40,352 nt of DNA from Gardnerella massiliensis (GTDB taxonomy: Bacteria > Actinomycetota > Actinomycetes > Actinomycetales > Bifidobacteriaceae), in the NCBI RefSeq assembly GCF_003408845.1, contig NZ_LRTV01000001.1, positions 659,206 to 699,557 of the forward strand, read 5' to 3'. This document shows positions 16,080-24,834 of this stretch, in pieces. Position numbers and translations under genes: made by a program. Every line of letters starts with the position of its first letter. The first letter of the stretch is position 1. The notes under the pieces are model-generated. The model saw only the letters and a list, made by a program, of their open reading frames with translations. It made no database searches and was not told where the DNA came from.

Positions 16080-17558
16080 CTTCAAATTATCAACCACAAC
16101 TTGAGCAAGTCGAGCGCAAACTTCGTCCGCTTGAGCTTGAGTTGCAGCCTCACACATAACGCGCACAAGAGGCTCCGTGCCGCTCGGACGCAACAACACG
16201 CGACCCGTATCGCCCAACAAAGCCGACTCCTTCTCCACTGCAGCGAGCACAGCAGGATTCGTCTTAGACGCCATCTTGTCAACATTAGGAACATTCACAA
16301 GAGCCTGAGGAAGTTGCGGGAAGTCAGCTGCCATCTGAGAAAGTTTCTTGCCAGCGCGCACAACCTCGCGGCACAAAGTCAACGCTGTAAGCGTACCGTC
16401 ACCGGTCGTAGCAAACTCGCGATTAATTACGTGGCCTGACTGCTCACCGCCAAGAGAATAATCATGCTTAAGCATTTCTTCCAAAACGTAACGATCGCCA
16501 ACATTTGTTTGCACAGTCGCAATTCCCATATCTTTAAGCGCAAGCTTTAAGCCAAGATTGCTCATTACGGTAACCACAAGCGTATCGTGATTCAGCTTAC
16601 CTTCGGCTTGCTTTGCGCGCGCAAGAATACCCATAATCTGATCGCCATTAACCATAGTGCCGTTTTCGTCCACGGCTAAGCAGCGATCCGCATCACCGTC
16701 AAAAGCAACTCCCAAATCAGCCTTCGACGCCTTCACCATAGCTTGCAACTGCTCGGGATGAGTGGAACCAGCATGATCGTTAATATTGTATCCGTCTGGA
16801 GATGCGTTAATAACAATTACCTCCGCACCCGCGCGACGAAGCGCTTCTGGAGCTACCACAGAAGTGGCGCCATTAGCGCAGTCTGCCACTACACGCAAGC
16901 CAGCAAGAGGCTTTGGACGAGTAACACAATCCTTTCCCAACGGGGCAACCGCAGAAACAAGGTGATCAATATACAGATTTGTTGCGGTAGTAGTGTCGTG
17001 ACTTACGCGACCCACACCGGCACCTGTCGGACGATCCCACTGCTGGCCGAGCACTGCCTCAATCTCATCTTCCTTACTATCCGGAAGCTTAAAACCGCCG
17101 CGAGCGAAGAATTTAATGCCGTTATCTGGCATAGGATTATGCGAGGCGGAAATTACGGCACCCATTTCTACGTTGAGTACGGAAGTTAAGAAGGCGACAC
17201 CAGGAGTTGGGATAATACCTGCGTCGATTACGTCAAAGCCGCCGGCGCTCATACCCGCGGCGAGTGCGGAGGCAAGGAAGTCTCCAGAAACGCGAGTATC
17301 GCGGCCGATAAGGGCACGACGACGAGAGTGGGCGTGAGAAGTTGCGGAAGTTGCTGAGGCTTCGGAAGTTGCGGAAGTTGCGGAAGTTGCTGTAACTTCT
17401 GTAACGCTATTTTCTGCACAAAAGTCGGAAGCGGCAGATGCGGGAGCTGTATCTCCCAACACACGCACCGCAGCATCCCCCAAATCTAACGCAAGCTGCG
17501 CTGTTAAATCGCGATTTGCCAACCCACGCACACCGTCTGTACCAAACATTCTCGGCAT
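16074..17558 (-). CDS. glmM: Phosphoglucosamine mutase GlmM
   Basis: A 494-residue enzyme that converts glucosamine-6-phosphate to glucosamine-1-phosphate for UDP-GlcNAc and peptidoglycan. Motifs are MFGTDGVRG at the start, the active-site phosphoserine loop ISASHNP (Ser139), the magnesium loop DGDADR, and LRPSGTEPLVRV near the C-terminus. Most GlmM proteins are about 445-450 residues. The excess is an insertion at about residues 36-80 made of Ala-Thr-Ser triplets (SATSATSEASATS), placed before IGRDTRVSG. The insertion is coded by 9-bp repeats (17340-17400). The start at 17558 has GAGG 8 nt upstream. All catalytic residues seem intact, so the enzyme is probably active. Confidence 0.95.
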   Translation of the reverse strand: MPRMFGTDGVRGLANRDLTAQLALDLGDAAVRVLGDTAPASAASDFCAENSVTEVTATSATSATSEASATSATSHAHSRRRALIGRDTRVSGDFLASALAAGMSAGGFDVIDAGIIPTPGVAFLTSVLNVEMGAVISASHNPMPDNGIKFFARGGFKLPDSKEDEIEAVLGQQWDRPTGAGVGRVSHDTTTATNLYIDHLVSAVAPLGKDCVTRPKPLAGLRVVADCANGATSVVAPEALRRAGAEVIVINASPDGYNINDHAGSTHPEQLQAMVKASKADLGVAFDGDADRCLAVDENGTMVNGDQIMGILARAKQAEGKLNHDTLVVTVMSNLGLKLALKDMGIATVQTNVGDRYVLEEMLKHDYSLGGEQSGHVINREFATTGDGTLTALTLCREVVRAGKKLSQMAADFPQLPQALVNVPNVDKMASKTNPAVLAAVEKESALLGDTGRVLLRPSGTEPLVRVMCEAATQAQADEVCARLAQVVVDNLKL

Positions 17559-17704
17559 AATAAAGCCTCTTTCGCAAAATCACTTCAATTGCGCGCGCAT
17601 AAACTACATTGCATACTAGCGCGTCACACACTATTCGCAATTCTACTCACTGTTTCACATAACGCGCTATAAAAAATTTCTCCGCACATGGTTGTGATAC
17701 AAAA

Positions 17705-17731
17705 GCCGGAGAATTCCCCGGCAAATGTTCC
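17705..17731 (-). repeat. Single R1 hairpin unit, minus orientation
   Basis: GCCGGAGAATTCCCCGGC followed by AAATGTTCC, a compact R1 copy upstream of glmM and next to the R2 array. Confidence 0.65.
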
Positions 17732-17754
17732 AGAAGCTTTACAGTTGTGCTTCT

Positions 17755-17955
17755 GCGTGACAGTTTCTTTACAAGCGTGTATAGAAAATGTCGGAATTAA
17801 GCCAAAAAACGACAGTGACTTTACAGCAGCGTAAAGAAAATGTCGGAATCTCGCTAAAAAGCGACAGTGACTTTACAACGTTGTAAAGAAACTAACGAAA
17901 TCACGCCAAAAAACGACAGTGACTTTACAACGTTGTAAAGAAACTAACGCGCGCA
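17755..17955 (+). repeat. R2 hairpin array, four units, 52-bp period
   Basis: TTTACA hexamers start at 17768, 17820, 17872 and 17924, exactly 52 bp apart. Units 3 and 4 carry a TTTACAACGTTGTAAA hairpin; units 1 and 2 have diverged arms. Each is followed by AAAC or AAAAT and then a spacer with GCCAAAAAACGACAGTGAC. The array ends in the module AAGCAGGTCGTCGCGC at 17968-17983, as at 1-92. Confidence 0.85.
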
Positions 17956-17983
17956 ATGCTACGCTCAAGCAGGTCGTCGCGCA

Positions 17984-18575
17984 AACCCCGGAAATTCTCC
18001 GGCAAATGTTCATGAAGCTTTGCAGTAATGCTGCTGCACACGTTGAGTACTGTTGCCTAGAATCCACTAGCATCAGTGCTGCTGCACACGTCATGCCAAG
18101 AATAATCTCCCAACCACCAAACCACCCGAAGCTTAGTTGCGCGACTTTAGTTGCACTTAGTAAACCACGCACTTTCGCAACTTTCTGCACGAGTCTATGA
18201 GTTTTGTATTAAAGATTATTAACTCAGAGTCTAAAGAAATTTCGAGCAGAGTGCTAAAAGAGGACTGAGGAAGCAACGTTCATAGAGAACGAAGCAGACA
18301 GTAAATCTTTTAACAGCTAGAGCGACGAAGGACTGGGCGCGACGACCTGCCGAAGCGCTTAAAGCGTAGCGCGCGAAGGCAATTCGGAGCGTGAGCTTGC
18401 TCAGGGTTGAAAGCACCGGTGTGCTTTCAACGCAAGCTCAGCAGCGAGTACACGCAAAGTGTACGAGCGCTATAAGCGCAAACACAAATTTTCCAGCCTC
18501 GTAAAAACCAAAAAACTAAATCAGTTACAAAACTCATAGACGATACGCAAGGATAACGAAAATAAACTCGCGCCG
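17984..18575 (-). repeat. Long repeat LR, copy B (inverse of 3741-4245)
   Basis: Matches 3741-4245 in reverse orientation over almost its whole length and is longer because of an R3 element inside it (about 18334-18478). The inner end is again an R1-type hairpin (17984-18010). The two copies bracket the 13.7-kb block that runs from the DUF3052 gene to glmM. ORFs here, including the 105-codon one at 17873-18190, look like chance frames through repeats. Confidence 0.75.
18334..18478 (+). repeat. R3 element inserted in long repeat copy B
   Basis: The hairpin at 18393-18439 has outer stem GAGCTTGC with GCAAGCTC and inner stem GTTGAAAGCAC with GTGCTTTCAAC around a CGGT loop. Flanks match the R3 at 5274. 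In copy A the flanking sequence TTTGTGTTTGCGC runs almost straight into GTCCTTCGTCGCTCT, so this block appears as an insertion of about 140 bp. Confidence 0.8.
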
Positions 18576-18626
18576 CATTAAGCAAGAACTTATCTGCTCA
18601 ATGCAGCGCGAAAGCAGGACATCGCA

Positions 18627-21248
18627 CTAGCGCAAGGAAGCGTTGTAATGCTGAACCTTAAGCGCGCGACGCGAGGAATCCAAATTGCCGAGCACCATGC
18701 GACGCAAAGCTTGATCCGCATCCTTATGCTCATCAAGCCACTTCTCACCGCTCGCAACCAACTCGTCCACATCCGCATAAGTTGGATACAAGCCCTCAAT
18801 CAAAGCCTCAGCCATGTGGAAGGTGCGGTTCTTCCAAATCCACTCAACTTCAGCAAAGTAGCGCTCAACGTAAGGCTTAACCAAATCGCCCTTAGCCGTG
18901 CTTGTGAAGCCGGCAACCACAGCGCCCATCTGCATATTCGTCAAATCGAGATTGCGCAAAGCCTGTTCGAAAGCCCAATCCTTAGCTTCTGCCGTTGCGC
19001 GCGCTGCACGAGCTTGGTAAGCGTATTCGCGATTTTCAGTAGTGTCGCGCTTGGCGAGTTCCGCGTCAATTCCGGCTTCGTCCAAATCGTTCACTCTAGC
19101 GAGCGCAATCAAAATGCTCCAACGCAAGTCGTTGTCGATTTCCAAGCCTTCCAGATTCACGGAACCGTCGAGCAAACCGCGGGCGACGCGCACAAACTCA
19201 GCATCTCCCACTTCGCCGTAGCCAAGATAAGCCTTAAGCAGCTGGAACTGCTCGTCGGAGCCGGCCGAAGCCACCAAAGCGAGCTGCCACAATTCGTGAG
19301 CCACATGCTTTGCAACTTCTGCTTGACGCGATGGAACTACGTAATGGCTTGCGGTTACCTTAACCTGGCCGAGTGCGTAACGGAAAGTCGTGGATTCGCG
19401 CTCAGTTGCCAATGCCTTGAGGCTCAGCTCAATAAAGCGCTCTGCTGGGAATTCGGCGTCGCGAGTCATATCCCACAACGCGAGCCAAATAAGCGAGCGC
19501 GTCAAAGAGTCCTTGAAACGGTACAGGTTTTCGGCAGCAAATTCAAGCGACTTTTCGTCGAAACGTAGCTTTGTGTAGGTTAAATCGTCGTCGTTTACGA
19601 GGATTAACGCAGGCCTGCGCAGGCCGCGAGCTTCCGTAACTTCCGTTACTTCGCCGTCGACGTCGAGTTCGATTCGCTTCGTGCGCTTGATTTCGCCAGT
19701 TGCTTCGTCCAAATCGTAGAAGCCGACAGCCAATCGGTGAGCGCGCAAAACAGGATGCTCAGCCGGCGCGCTTTGACGCAAACGCAAGGAAGCAATCGTG
19801 CCAGTTCCGTCGCCAGCTTCTTCGACTTCCGTAGAAATCGTGTTAATTCCAGCTTTTTCAAGCCATTGCGCACTCCACGCCTTCAAATCGCGACCGCTGG
19901 TAAGCTCTAATTCCTGCAGCAAATCTGCCAAAGTTGCGTTGCTGTAAGCGTGCTTGCTCAAATAATTGTGGATTCCTTCAAAGAATTGTTCGCGACCAAC
20001 GTAAGCTACGAGCTGCTTCAAAACGGAAGCGCCCTTTGCGTAGGTGATGCCGTCGAAGTTGACGGAAGTGTCGTTCAAATCGTTGATTGGAGCCACGATT
20101 GGGTGCGTTGTTGGGAGCTGATCTTGGTTGAGTGCCCAACTTTTTTCACCGGAGTTGAAAGTGCTCCAGGCGTCATGCCATTCGGTTGCTTCAGCGGTGG
20201 CAAGAGTGGAGGTGAATTCTGCGAAGGATTCGTTAAGCCACAAGTCGTTCCACCACTTCATGGTTACGTAGTCGCCGAACCACATGTGTGCAAGCTCGTG
20301 CAAAACTGTCACAACGCGACGCTCAGCGTAGGCGTCCGTAACTTTGGATTCGAACACGTACTGGTCGCGAATCGTAACCATACCAATGTTTTCCATAGCG
20401 CCAGCGTTGTATTCTGGCACGTAAATCTGATCGTACTTTGCGTACGGGTATGGCACTCCCCAAGTCTTAGCGTAGAAAGCAAAACCTTTCTTCGTAATGT
20501 CGAATAAGTAGTCAACGTCTTTTGCGAACGCGTCTTTAAGTGCTTGACGGCAGTACATTGCCATTGGCACTACGCGACCGTCTTCGTTTTGGTATTCCGT
20601 GTGCCACCCAGCGTAAGGACCTGCGCAAATTGCGGTTAAGTAGGAGCTCATTTTTGGAGTTGGCTCGAATACCCAGCGCTTCATGCCTTCAACAGCGCCG
20701 TTTTCTAAAGTGCCAGCTTCGGTTTCGCGGCCTTCCAGCGCGGTTTCGCTAGCTACCGGCATGTTGGAAGTGACAATCCAGCTTTCTGGAGCGTCTACCG
20801 TAAAGTCGAAAACAGCCTTCAAATCTGGCTGATCAAATACGGCGTACACGCGGCGAGCGTCCGGCACTTCGAACTGCGTGTAAAGGTACACGTTTCCGTC
20901 GGAAGGGTCGACGCTTCTGTGCAAGCCCTCGCCCGTGTTGGAATACTGGCAGTTTGCCACCACTTCTACGGTATTGTGCTCAAGCAAATTCGCGAGTTCA
21001 ATTCGGCTGTCTGCAAAAACTTTCGTAACGTCAAGAGCGGTGCCGTTGAGCACTACGGATTCCACGCCGTTTGCAATCAAATCGAGGAAGCTTGTTTCCC
21101 CAGCCTTAGCGTCGAACTCAATCTTCGTGCGCGAAGTAAAATCGCGGCCACCCTTACCTAAATCGAGCGACACATTGTAATGAATTGGCATTTGGATTGC
21201 GTCGAAACGTTCCGCAGCTTCTACTCGAGTAAGATTTGCTCCTGGCAT
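18627..21248 (-). CDS. pepN: Aminopeptidase N (M1 family)
   Basis: An 873-residue zinc aminopeptidase that removes N-terminal residues from peptides, probably in the cytoplasm as there is no signal peptide. The GAMEN exopeptidase motif is at 283-287, the zinc site HELAH at 317-321 with the third ligand Glu340 in NESFAEF, and a C-terminal ERAP1-like helical domain fills the last 350 residues. Length fits the actinobacterial PepN type. ATG 21248 follows AAGGAAGG. The 3' end lies in sequence like the R3 left module (GCGAAAGCAGG at 18608-18618). It follows rnj by 84 bp on the same strand. Confidence 0.95.
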   Translation of the reverse strand: MPGANLTRVEAAERFDAIQMPIHYNVSLDLGKGGRDFTSRTKIEFDAKAGETSFLDLIANGVESVVLNGTALDVTKVFADSRIELANLLEHNTVEVVANCQYSNTGEGLHRSVDPSDGNVYLYTQFEVPDARRVYAVFDQPDLKAVFDFTVDAPESWIVTSNMPVASETALEGRETEAGTLENGAVEGMKRWVFEPTPKMSSYLTAICAGPYAGWHTEYQNEDGRVVPMAMYCRQALKDAFAKDVDYLFDITKKGFAFYAKTWGVPYPYAKYDQIYVPEYNAGAMENIGMVTIRDQYVFESKVTDAYAERRVVTVLHELAHMWFGDYVTMKWWNDLWLNESFAEFTSTLATAEATEWHDAWSTFNSGEKSWALNQDQLPTTHPIVAPINDLNDTSVNFDGITYAKGASVLKQLVAYVGREQFFEGIHNYLSKHAYSNATLADLLQELELTSGRDLKAWSAQWLEKAGINTISTEVEEAGDGTGTIASLRLRQSAPAEHPVLRAHRLAVGFYDLDEATGEIKRTKRIELDVDGEVTEVTEARGLRRPALILVNDDDLTYTKLRFDEKSLEFAAENLYRFKDSLTRSLIWLALWDMTRDAEFPAERFIELSLKALATERESTTFRYALGQVKVTASHYVVPSRQAEVAKHVAHELWQLALVASAGSDEQFQLLKAYLGYGEVGDAEFVRVARGLLDGSVNLEGLEIDNDLRWSILIALARVNDLDEAGIDAELAKRDTTENREYAYQARAARATAEAKDWAFEQALRNLDLTNMQMGAVVAGFTSTAKGDLVKPYVERYFAEVEWIWKNRTFHMAEALIEGLYPTYADVDELVASGEKWLDEHKDADQALRRMVLGNLDSSRRALKVQHYNASLR

Positions 21249-21332
21249 ATATACCTTCCTTATATTTTTCTTATTTTTTGATTATATTTACGATTATTTT
21301 CGCTTATTTACGAATGCTCGCAAATATTTTGG

Positions 21333-23129
21333 TTACTTTTGCGTATTTTCCGAAATATCCGCAACCACCGGCACAATCATCGGCTTCCTGCGCAACGCGC
21401 GCGCAATCCAGCTTCCCAAAGTGCGTCGCATCACCTGCTGCAGCTTGTATGTGTCACGCTCACCGTGCATCATCGCATCCTGCAACTGCTCAACAATCTG
21501 GTGACGAACTTTCTCAAAATCAGCTTCGTCTTCGGCAACCGCGTTCAAGAAGATCTTCGGCCCCGAAACCACGTCCGCATGCTCAGTATCAACTACTACA
21601 AAGCTGGAAACGAAACCTTCCGTGCCCAAAATCCTGCGCTTTTCAAGCTCCTCATCCGTAAGCTCACCCACGGAATCGCCGTCGACGTACACGTAACCGC
21701 AAGGCACCGAGCCTACAACCGCAGCGTTCCCGTGATACAAATCAACCACATCGCCATCTTCTGCCAAAACAACGTTTTGCGGATCAACGCCAGTTTTTAC
21801 TGCAATTAATCCGTTCGCAACTAGGTGACGATGCTCGCCGTGAATTGGCATAGCGCACTTTGGTTTCACAATGTTATACAAGTACAGCAACTCACCTTCG
21901 TTGCAGTGTCCGGAAACGTGAATTGCGGCGTTATCTTTGTTGATTACGCGCGCGCCGAGCTGCACGAGCTTATTAATAACTTTGTAAACTTCGTGTTCGT
22001 TGCCAGGAATCAGCGAGCTTGCGAGAATAACAGTGTCGTATTCGTTAACGGTAATATCCCTGTGGCTGCCGTCCGCAATACGCCCGAGCGCCGCCATTGG
22101 CTCACCTTGGGAACCCGTGCACATATACACGAGCTTGTCGTCCTGAATATCCTTGGCTTGCTTTAAGTCCACAACCGTATTTTCAGGAATATGCAAGTAG
22201 CCGAGATCCGCAGCAATCGACATATTGCGCACCATCGAACGGCCGACGAACACAACTTTGCGACCAAACTTATGCGCTGCGTCGACCACTTGCTGCACGC
22301 GATGCACGTGGCTAGAGAAGCTGGCAACAATAATTTTGCGCGTAGCTTCAGAAAAAGCGCGATCCAAAGCTGGACCAATCGACGTTTCTGGCTTTACGAA
22401 TCCCGGAACTTCCGCATTCGTGGAATCCGCCATAAGCAAGTCGATTCCCTGCTCACCCAAGCGTCCAAATTCCACCAAATCCGTGATGCGATGGTCGAGC
22501 GGCAGCTGGTCGAGCTTAATATCGCCCGTATCAATCAGCGTTCCGGCTGGAGTTTTTACGCAAACTGCGAGCGCGTCCGGAATGGAGTGCGTCACCGTAA
22601 TAAATTCGAGATTAAACGGGCCGACTTTCATCTTGTCGCGACCCTCAACGCGAATAAGTTTCGGATCGATATGATGTTCTTTGCACTTTGCTTCCACGAA
22701 CGCGAGCGTAAGTTTGGAGCCAATCAGCGGAATATCCGGACGCATCTTGAGAAGGTATGGCACGCCGCCAATATGGTCTTCATGACCGTGCGTAAGTACC
22801 AAAGCTTCAACTTTGTCAAGGCGATCTTGAATATAGTGAAAGTCCGGCAAAATCAGGTCGACGCCCGGCTGTTCTTCTTCTGGGAACAGTACGCCGCAAT
22901 CGACGAGCAAAATGTGGCCGTTGTATTCGATTACGTTCATATTGCGGCCAATTTCGCCTAATCCGCCGAGCGGCACAATGCGCATGGAACCTTTGCGATA
23001 TTTTGGCGGCGCGATAAGTGCACCTTCGCGCTGATCGTTGACTACTGGTGGGAGTACTTTGCCGCTACGATGCGCGGAATTACCCTTCTCTTTGCGAGTT
23101 TCTGTATTTTTTCTTAATTCAGTTGACAT
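21333..23129 (-). CDS. rnj: Ribonuclease J
   Basis: A metallo-beta-lactamase/beta-CASP ribonuclease, 598 residues from ATG 23129, with endo- and 5'-exonuclease activity in mRNA turnover and rRNA maturation. The zinc motif HGHEDH is at 114-119, with further ligands in THSIPD and the DTGD stretch; beta-CASP motifs (ASFSSHVHR, CTGSQGE, SGHCNEGE) follow, then the C-terminal domain. The N-terminus is basic and disordered for about 45 residues. Start choice is uncertain: ATG 23135 and an upstream start at 23162 are also in frame, and no strong Shine-Dalgarno sequence distinguishes them. An R2 array lies between it and the upstream transporter gene. Confidence 0.94.
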   Translation of the reverse strand: MSTELRKNTETRKEKGNSAHRSGKVLPPVVNDQREGALIAPPKYRKGSMRIVPLGGLGEIGRNMNVIEYNGHILLVDCGVLFPEEEQPGVDLILPDFHYIQDRLDKVEALVLTHGHEDHIGGVPYLLKMRPDIPLIGSKLTLAFVEAKCKEHHIDPKLIRVEGRDKMKVGPFNLEFITVTHSIPDALAVCVKTPAGTLIDTGDIKLDQLPLDHRITDLVEFGRLGEQGIDLLMADSTNAEVPGFVKPETSIGPALDRAFSEATRKIIVASFSSHVHRVQQVVDAAHKFGRKVVFVGRSMVRNMSIAADLGYLHIPENTVVDLKQAKDIQDDKLVYMCTGSQGEPMAALGRIADGSHRDITVNEYDTVILASSLIPGNEHEVYKVINKLVQLGARVINKDNAAIHVSGHCNEGELLYLYNIVKPKCAMPIHGEHRHLVANGLIAVKTGVDPQNVVLAEDGDVVDLYHGNAAVVGSVPCGYVYVDGDSVGELTDEELEKRRILGTEGFVSSFVVVDTEHADVVSGPKIFLNAVAEDEADFEKVRHQIVEQLQDAMMHGERDTYKLQQVMRRTLGSWIARALRRKPMIVPVVADISENTQK

Positions 23130-23189
23130 ATTCATCTCACTACATCTTGCGCAATTGCGCACTGCTTTCTAGTGTACCGTTAGGACTCA

Positions 23190-23340
23190 ACTCGTTAGTT
23201 TCTATACACGCCTGTAAAGTAACTGTCGCTTTTTGGCGAGATTCCGACATTTTCTGTACACAGCTGTAACGAAACTGTCACTTTTTGGCGAGATTCCGTT
23301 AGTTTCTTTACATAGACGTAAAGGAACTATCGCTTTTTAA
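23190..23340 (-). repeat. R2 hairpin array, three units, 52-bp period
   Basis: Units read on the minus strand. Hexamers TATACA, TGTACA and TTTACA start at 23203, 23255 and 23307, exactly 52 bp apart, each followed by a matching arm (such as TGTAAAG). The common spacer contains GCTTTTTGGCGAGATTCCG. The outermost unit runs into the transporter gene and provides its last codons and stop. Confidence 0.85.
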
Positions 23341-24718
23341 GCACCATCACGATGAACCAGCCGAGCGTCGCAATCGGGATTGCGGTAAGCGTCGACATCC
23401 ACGGCACCATCATGCCAGCGTGAGCACTCCACGCATCAATTGCCGCACCCGCTGCCATCGACCCAAGCGAGCAGCCTACAGCCGAAGCGGTTGGCAACCA
23501 GGAAAGGCCTTCCGTAAGCGATTCTTCCGGCACTGTCGCTTTCACAATAAGATTTCCAGTTGCGAAAATTGGCGAAACGCAAAGTCCAGAAAGCACTTCA
23601 AACACGCTCATAAGCATAAGTCGGTCAAGATTGAGATTCATAAGAACGTAGCCGACGGTGAGCAGCGTCAAGAACACAATAAGATGCGACCAGTTAGATC
23701 CGCGGAACTTATGCGAACCGAAGATTATTGCGCCCACTAGCGATCCGCAAGCAAAAAGCGCGAGCTGCATACCGATAAAATGTTCAAGTCCTTGCGCTTT
23801 CATAGCGGCCGTCACCGACACGTCAAACGCACTAAAGCTCATATTAAACACCACAAACATGAGCACGAGCGGAATAATTCCGCGGTAAAGCAGCACGTTT
23901 TTGCCGCGCTTTTTTGCGTGATGATTGTGCAGTTGCTTAAGACTAAATTTGTCGATAAACGAGCGTGCAAAATCTTTCTTTTGAGATTCGGTTTCGGCTT
24001 CTAAAATTTCGTTTTCTTTTTGAGATGCGATTAATACGTCGACGTCACCAGCTGCGGCCGTCGGCACTTCCACGACTTTCAACACTGCAGGCTGGGTGTT
24101 GCGCAGTGAGAAGAACCATGCTCCACCCAATCCGCTTGCAAGAACTGGCACAAACAATTGCGAAACTGGGTGCACAGAAGTTGCCAACCACGCAGCCAAA
24201 ATTGGCCCTAAAATAAACACAATCTCGTCGATGCCAGATTCCAACGCATAGGCGACGTTGAGTAGCGAATCGTCACTTTCCGATCGCAAACTGTACGCCC
24301 AGCGGGTTCTAACGAGCGCGCCGAACGCAAACTGCGTCACACCCATCACAATTGCGAGCACAAATAGCAACGCAAGCGGCACTCTGAACAAAGCTGCAAA
24401 CGCAAACGAAATCATCGCAACTACTTGTGCAGTTAGCGCAATCACACCTACTTTTCGCTGCCCAAAACGGTCAAAAAGCTTAGCATATACTGGAGTTACT
24501 GCAGCTTGCGCAAGCACGTAGGAAGCAGACATTGCGCCCGCAATCGTCCAATTGTTATACAAATGGTTCAGTGCGAGCACGATACCCAGCGCAATCATTG
24601 ACATAGGTAAGCGCGCTATTGCCCCAGCCACGCAAAACGATTTAGCCCCGTTTAATGAAAACAGTCGCTTATATTGCGAAATTGCGGATGTTTTTGTTGT
24701 TGCCGTTTGAGACGACAT
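23327..24718 (-). CDS. Major facilitator superfamily transporter
   Basis: A 463-residue membrane protein with about twelve hydrophobic segments in two halves. A hydrophilic loop near residues 215-265 (QKENEILEAETESQKK) separates them. RFGQRKVGV between helices 2 and 3 fits the MFS loop motif. Such proteins are usually drug or metabolite exporters, but substrate cannot be read. ATG 24718 has AAAGGAG about 11 nt upstream. The final codons (Lys-Lys-Arg-stop) come from an R2 unit, so the original C-terminus may have been replaced. Confidence 0.88.
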   Translation of the reverse strand: MSSQTATTKTSAISQYKRLFSLNGAKSFCVAGAIARLPMSMIALGIVLALNHLYNNWTIAGAMSASYVLAQAAVTPVYAKLFDRFGQRKVGVIALTAQVVAMISFAFAALFRVPLALLFVLAIVMGVTQFAFGALVRTRWAYSLRSESDDSLLNVAYALESGIDEIVFILGPILAAWLATSVHPVSQLFVPVLASGLGGAWFFSLRNTQPAVLKVVEVPTAAAGDVDVLIASQKENEILEAETESQKKDFARSFIDKFSLKQLHNHHAKKRGKNVLLYRGIIPLVLMFVVFNMSFSAFDVSVTAAMKAQGLEHFIGMQLALFACGSLVGAIIFGSHKFRGSNWSHLIVFLTLLTVGYVLMNLNLDRLMLMSVFEVLSGLCVSPIFATGNLIVKATVPEESLTEGLSWLPTASAVGCSLGSMAAGAAIDAWSAHAGMMVPWMSTLTAIPIATLGWFIVMVLKKR

Positions 24719-24834
24719 ATATTTTGTTACTCCTTTTGAAAACTGTACCCAACTGTACCCAACTCTTATCTAATTAACGCACACAAATAAACGCGCGCTT
24801 TTCATAAACGAACGCCAGCAAACAAACGCCCGCA

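Noticed and set aside
17873..18190. 105-residue minus-strand ORF in the repeat island
   Set aside because: Runs through R2, R1 and long-repeat sequence with no family match or ribosome binding site.
17640..18626. Insertion sequence in the glmM-pepN gap
   Set aside because: No transposase, no complete terminal inverted repeats for the whole region; it is a mosaic of hairpin repeats.
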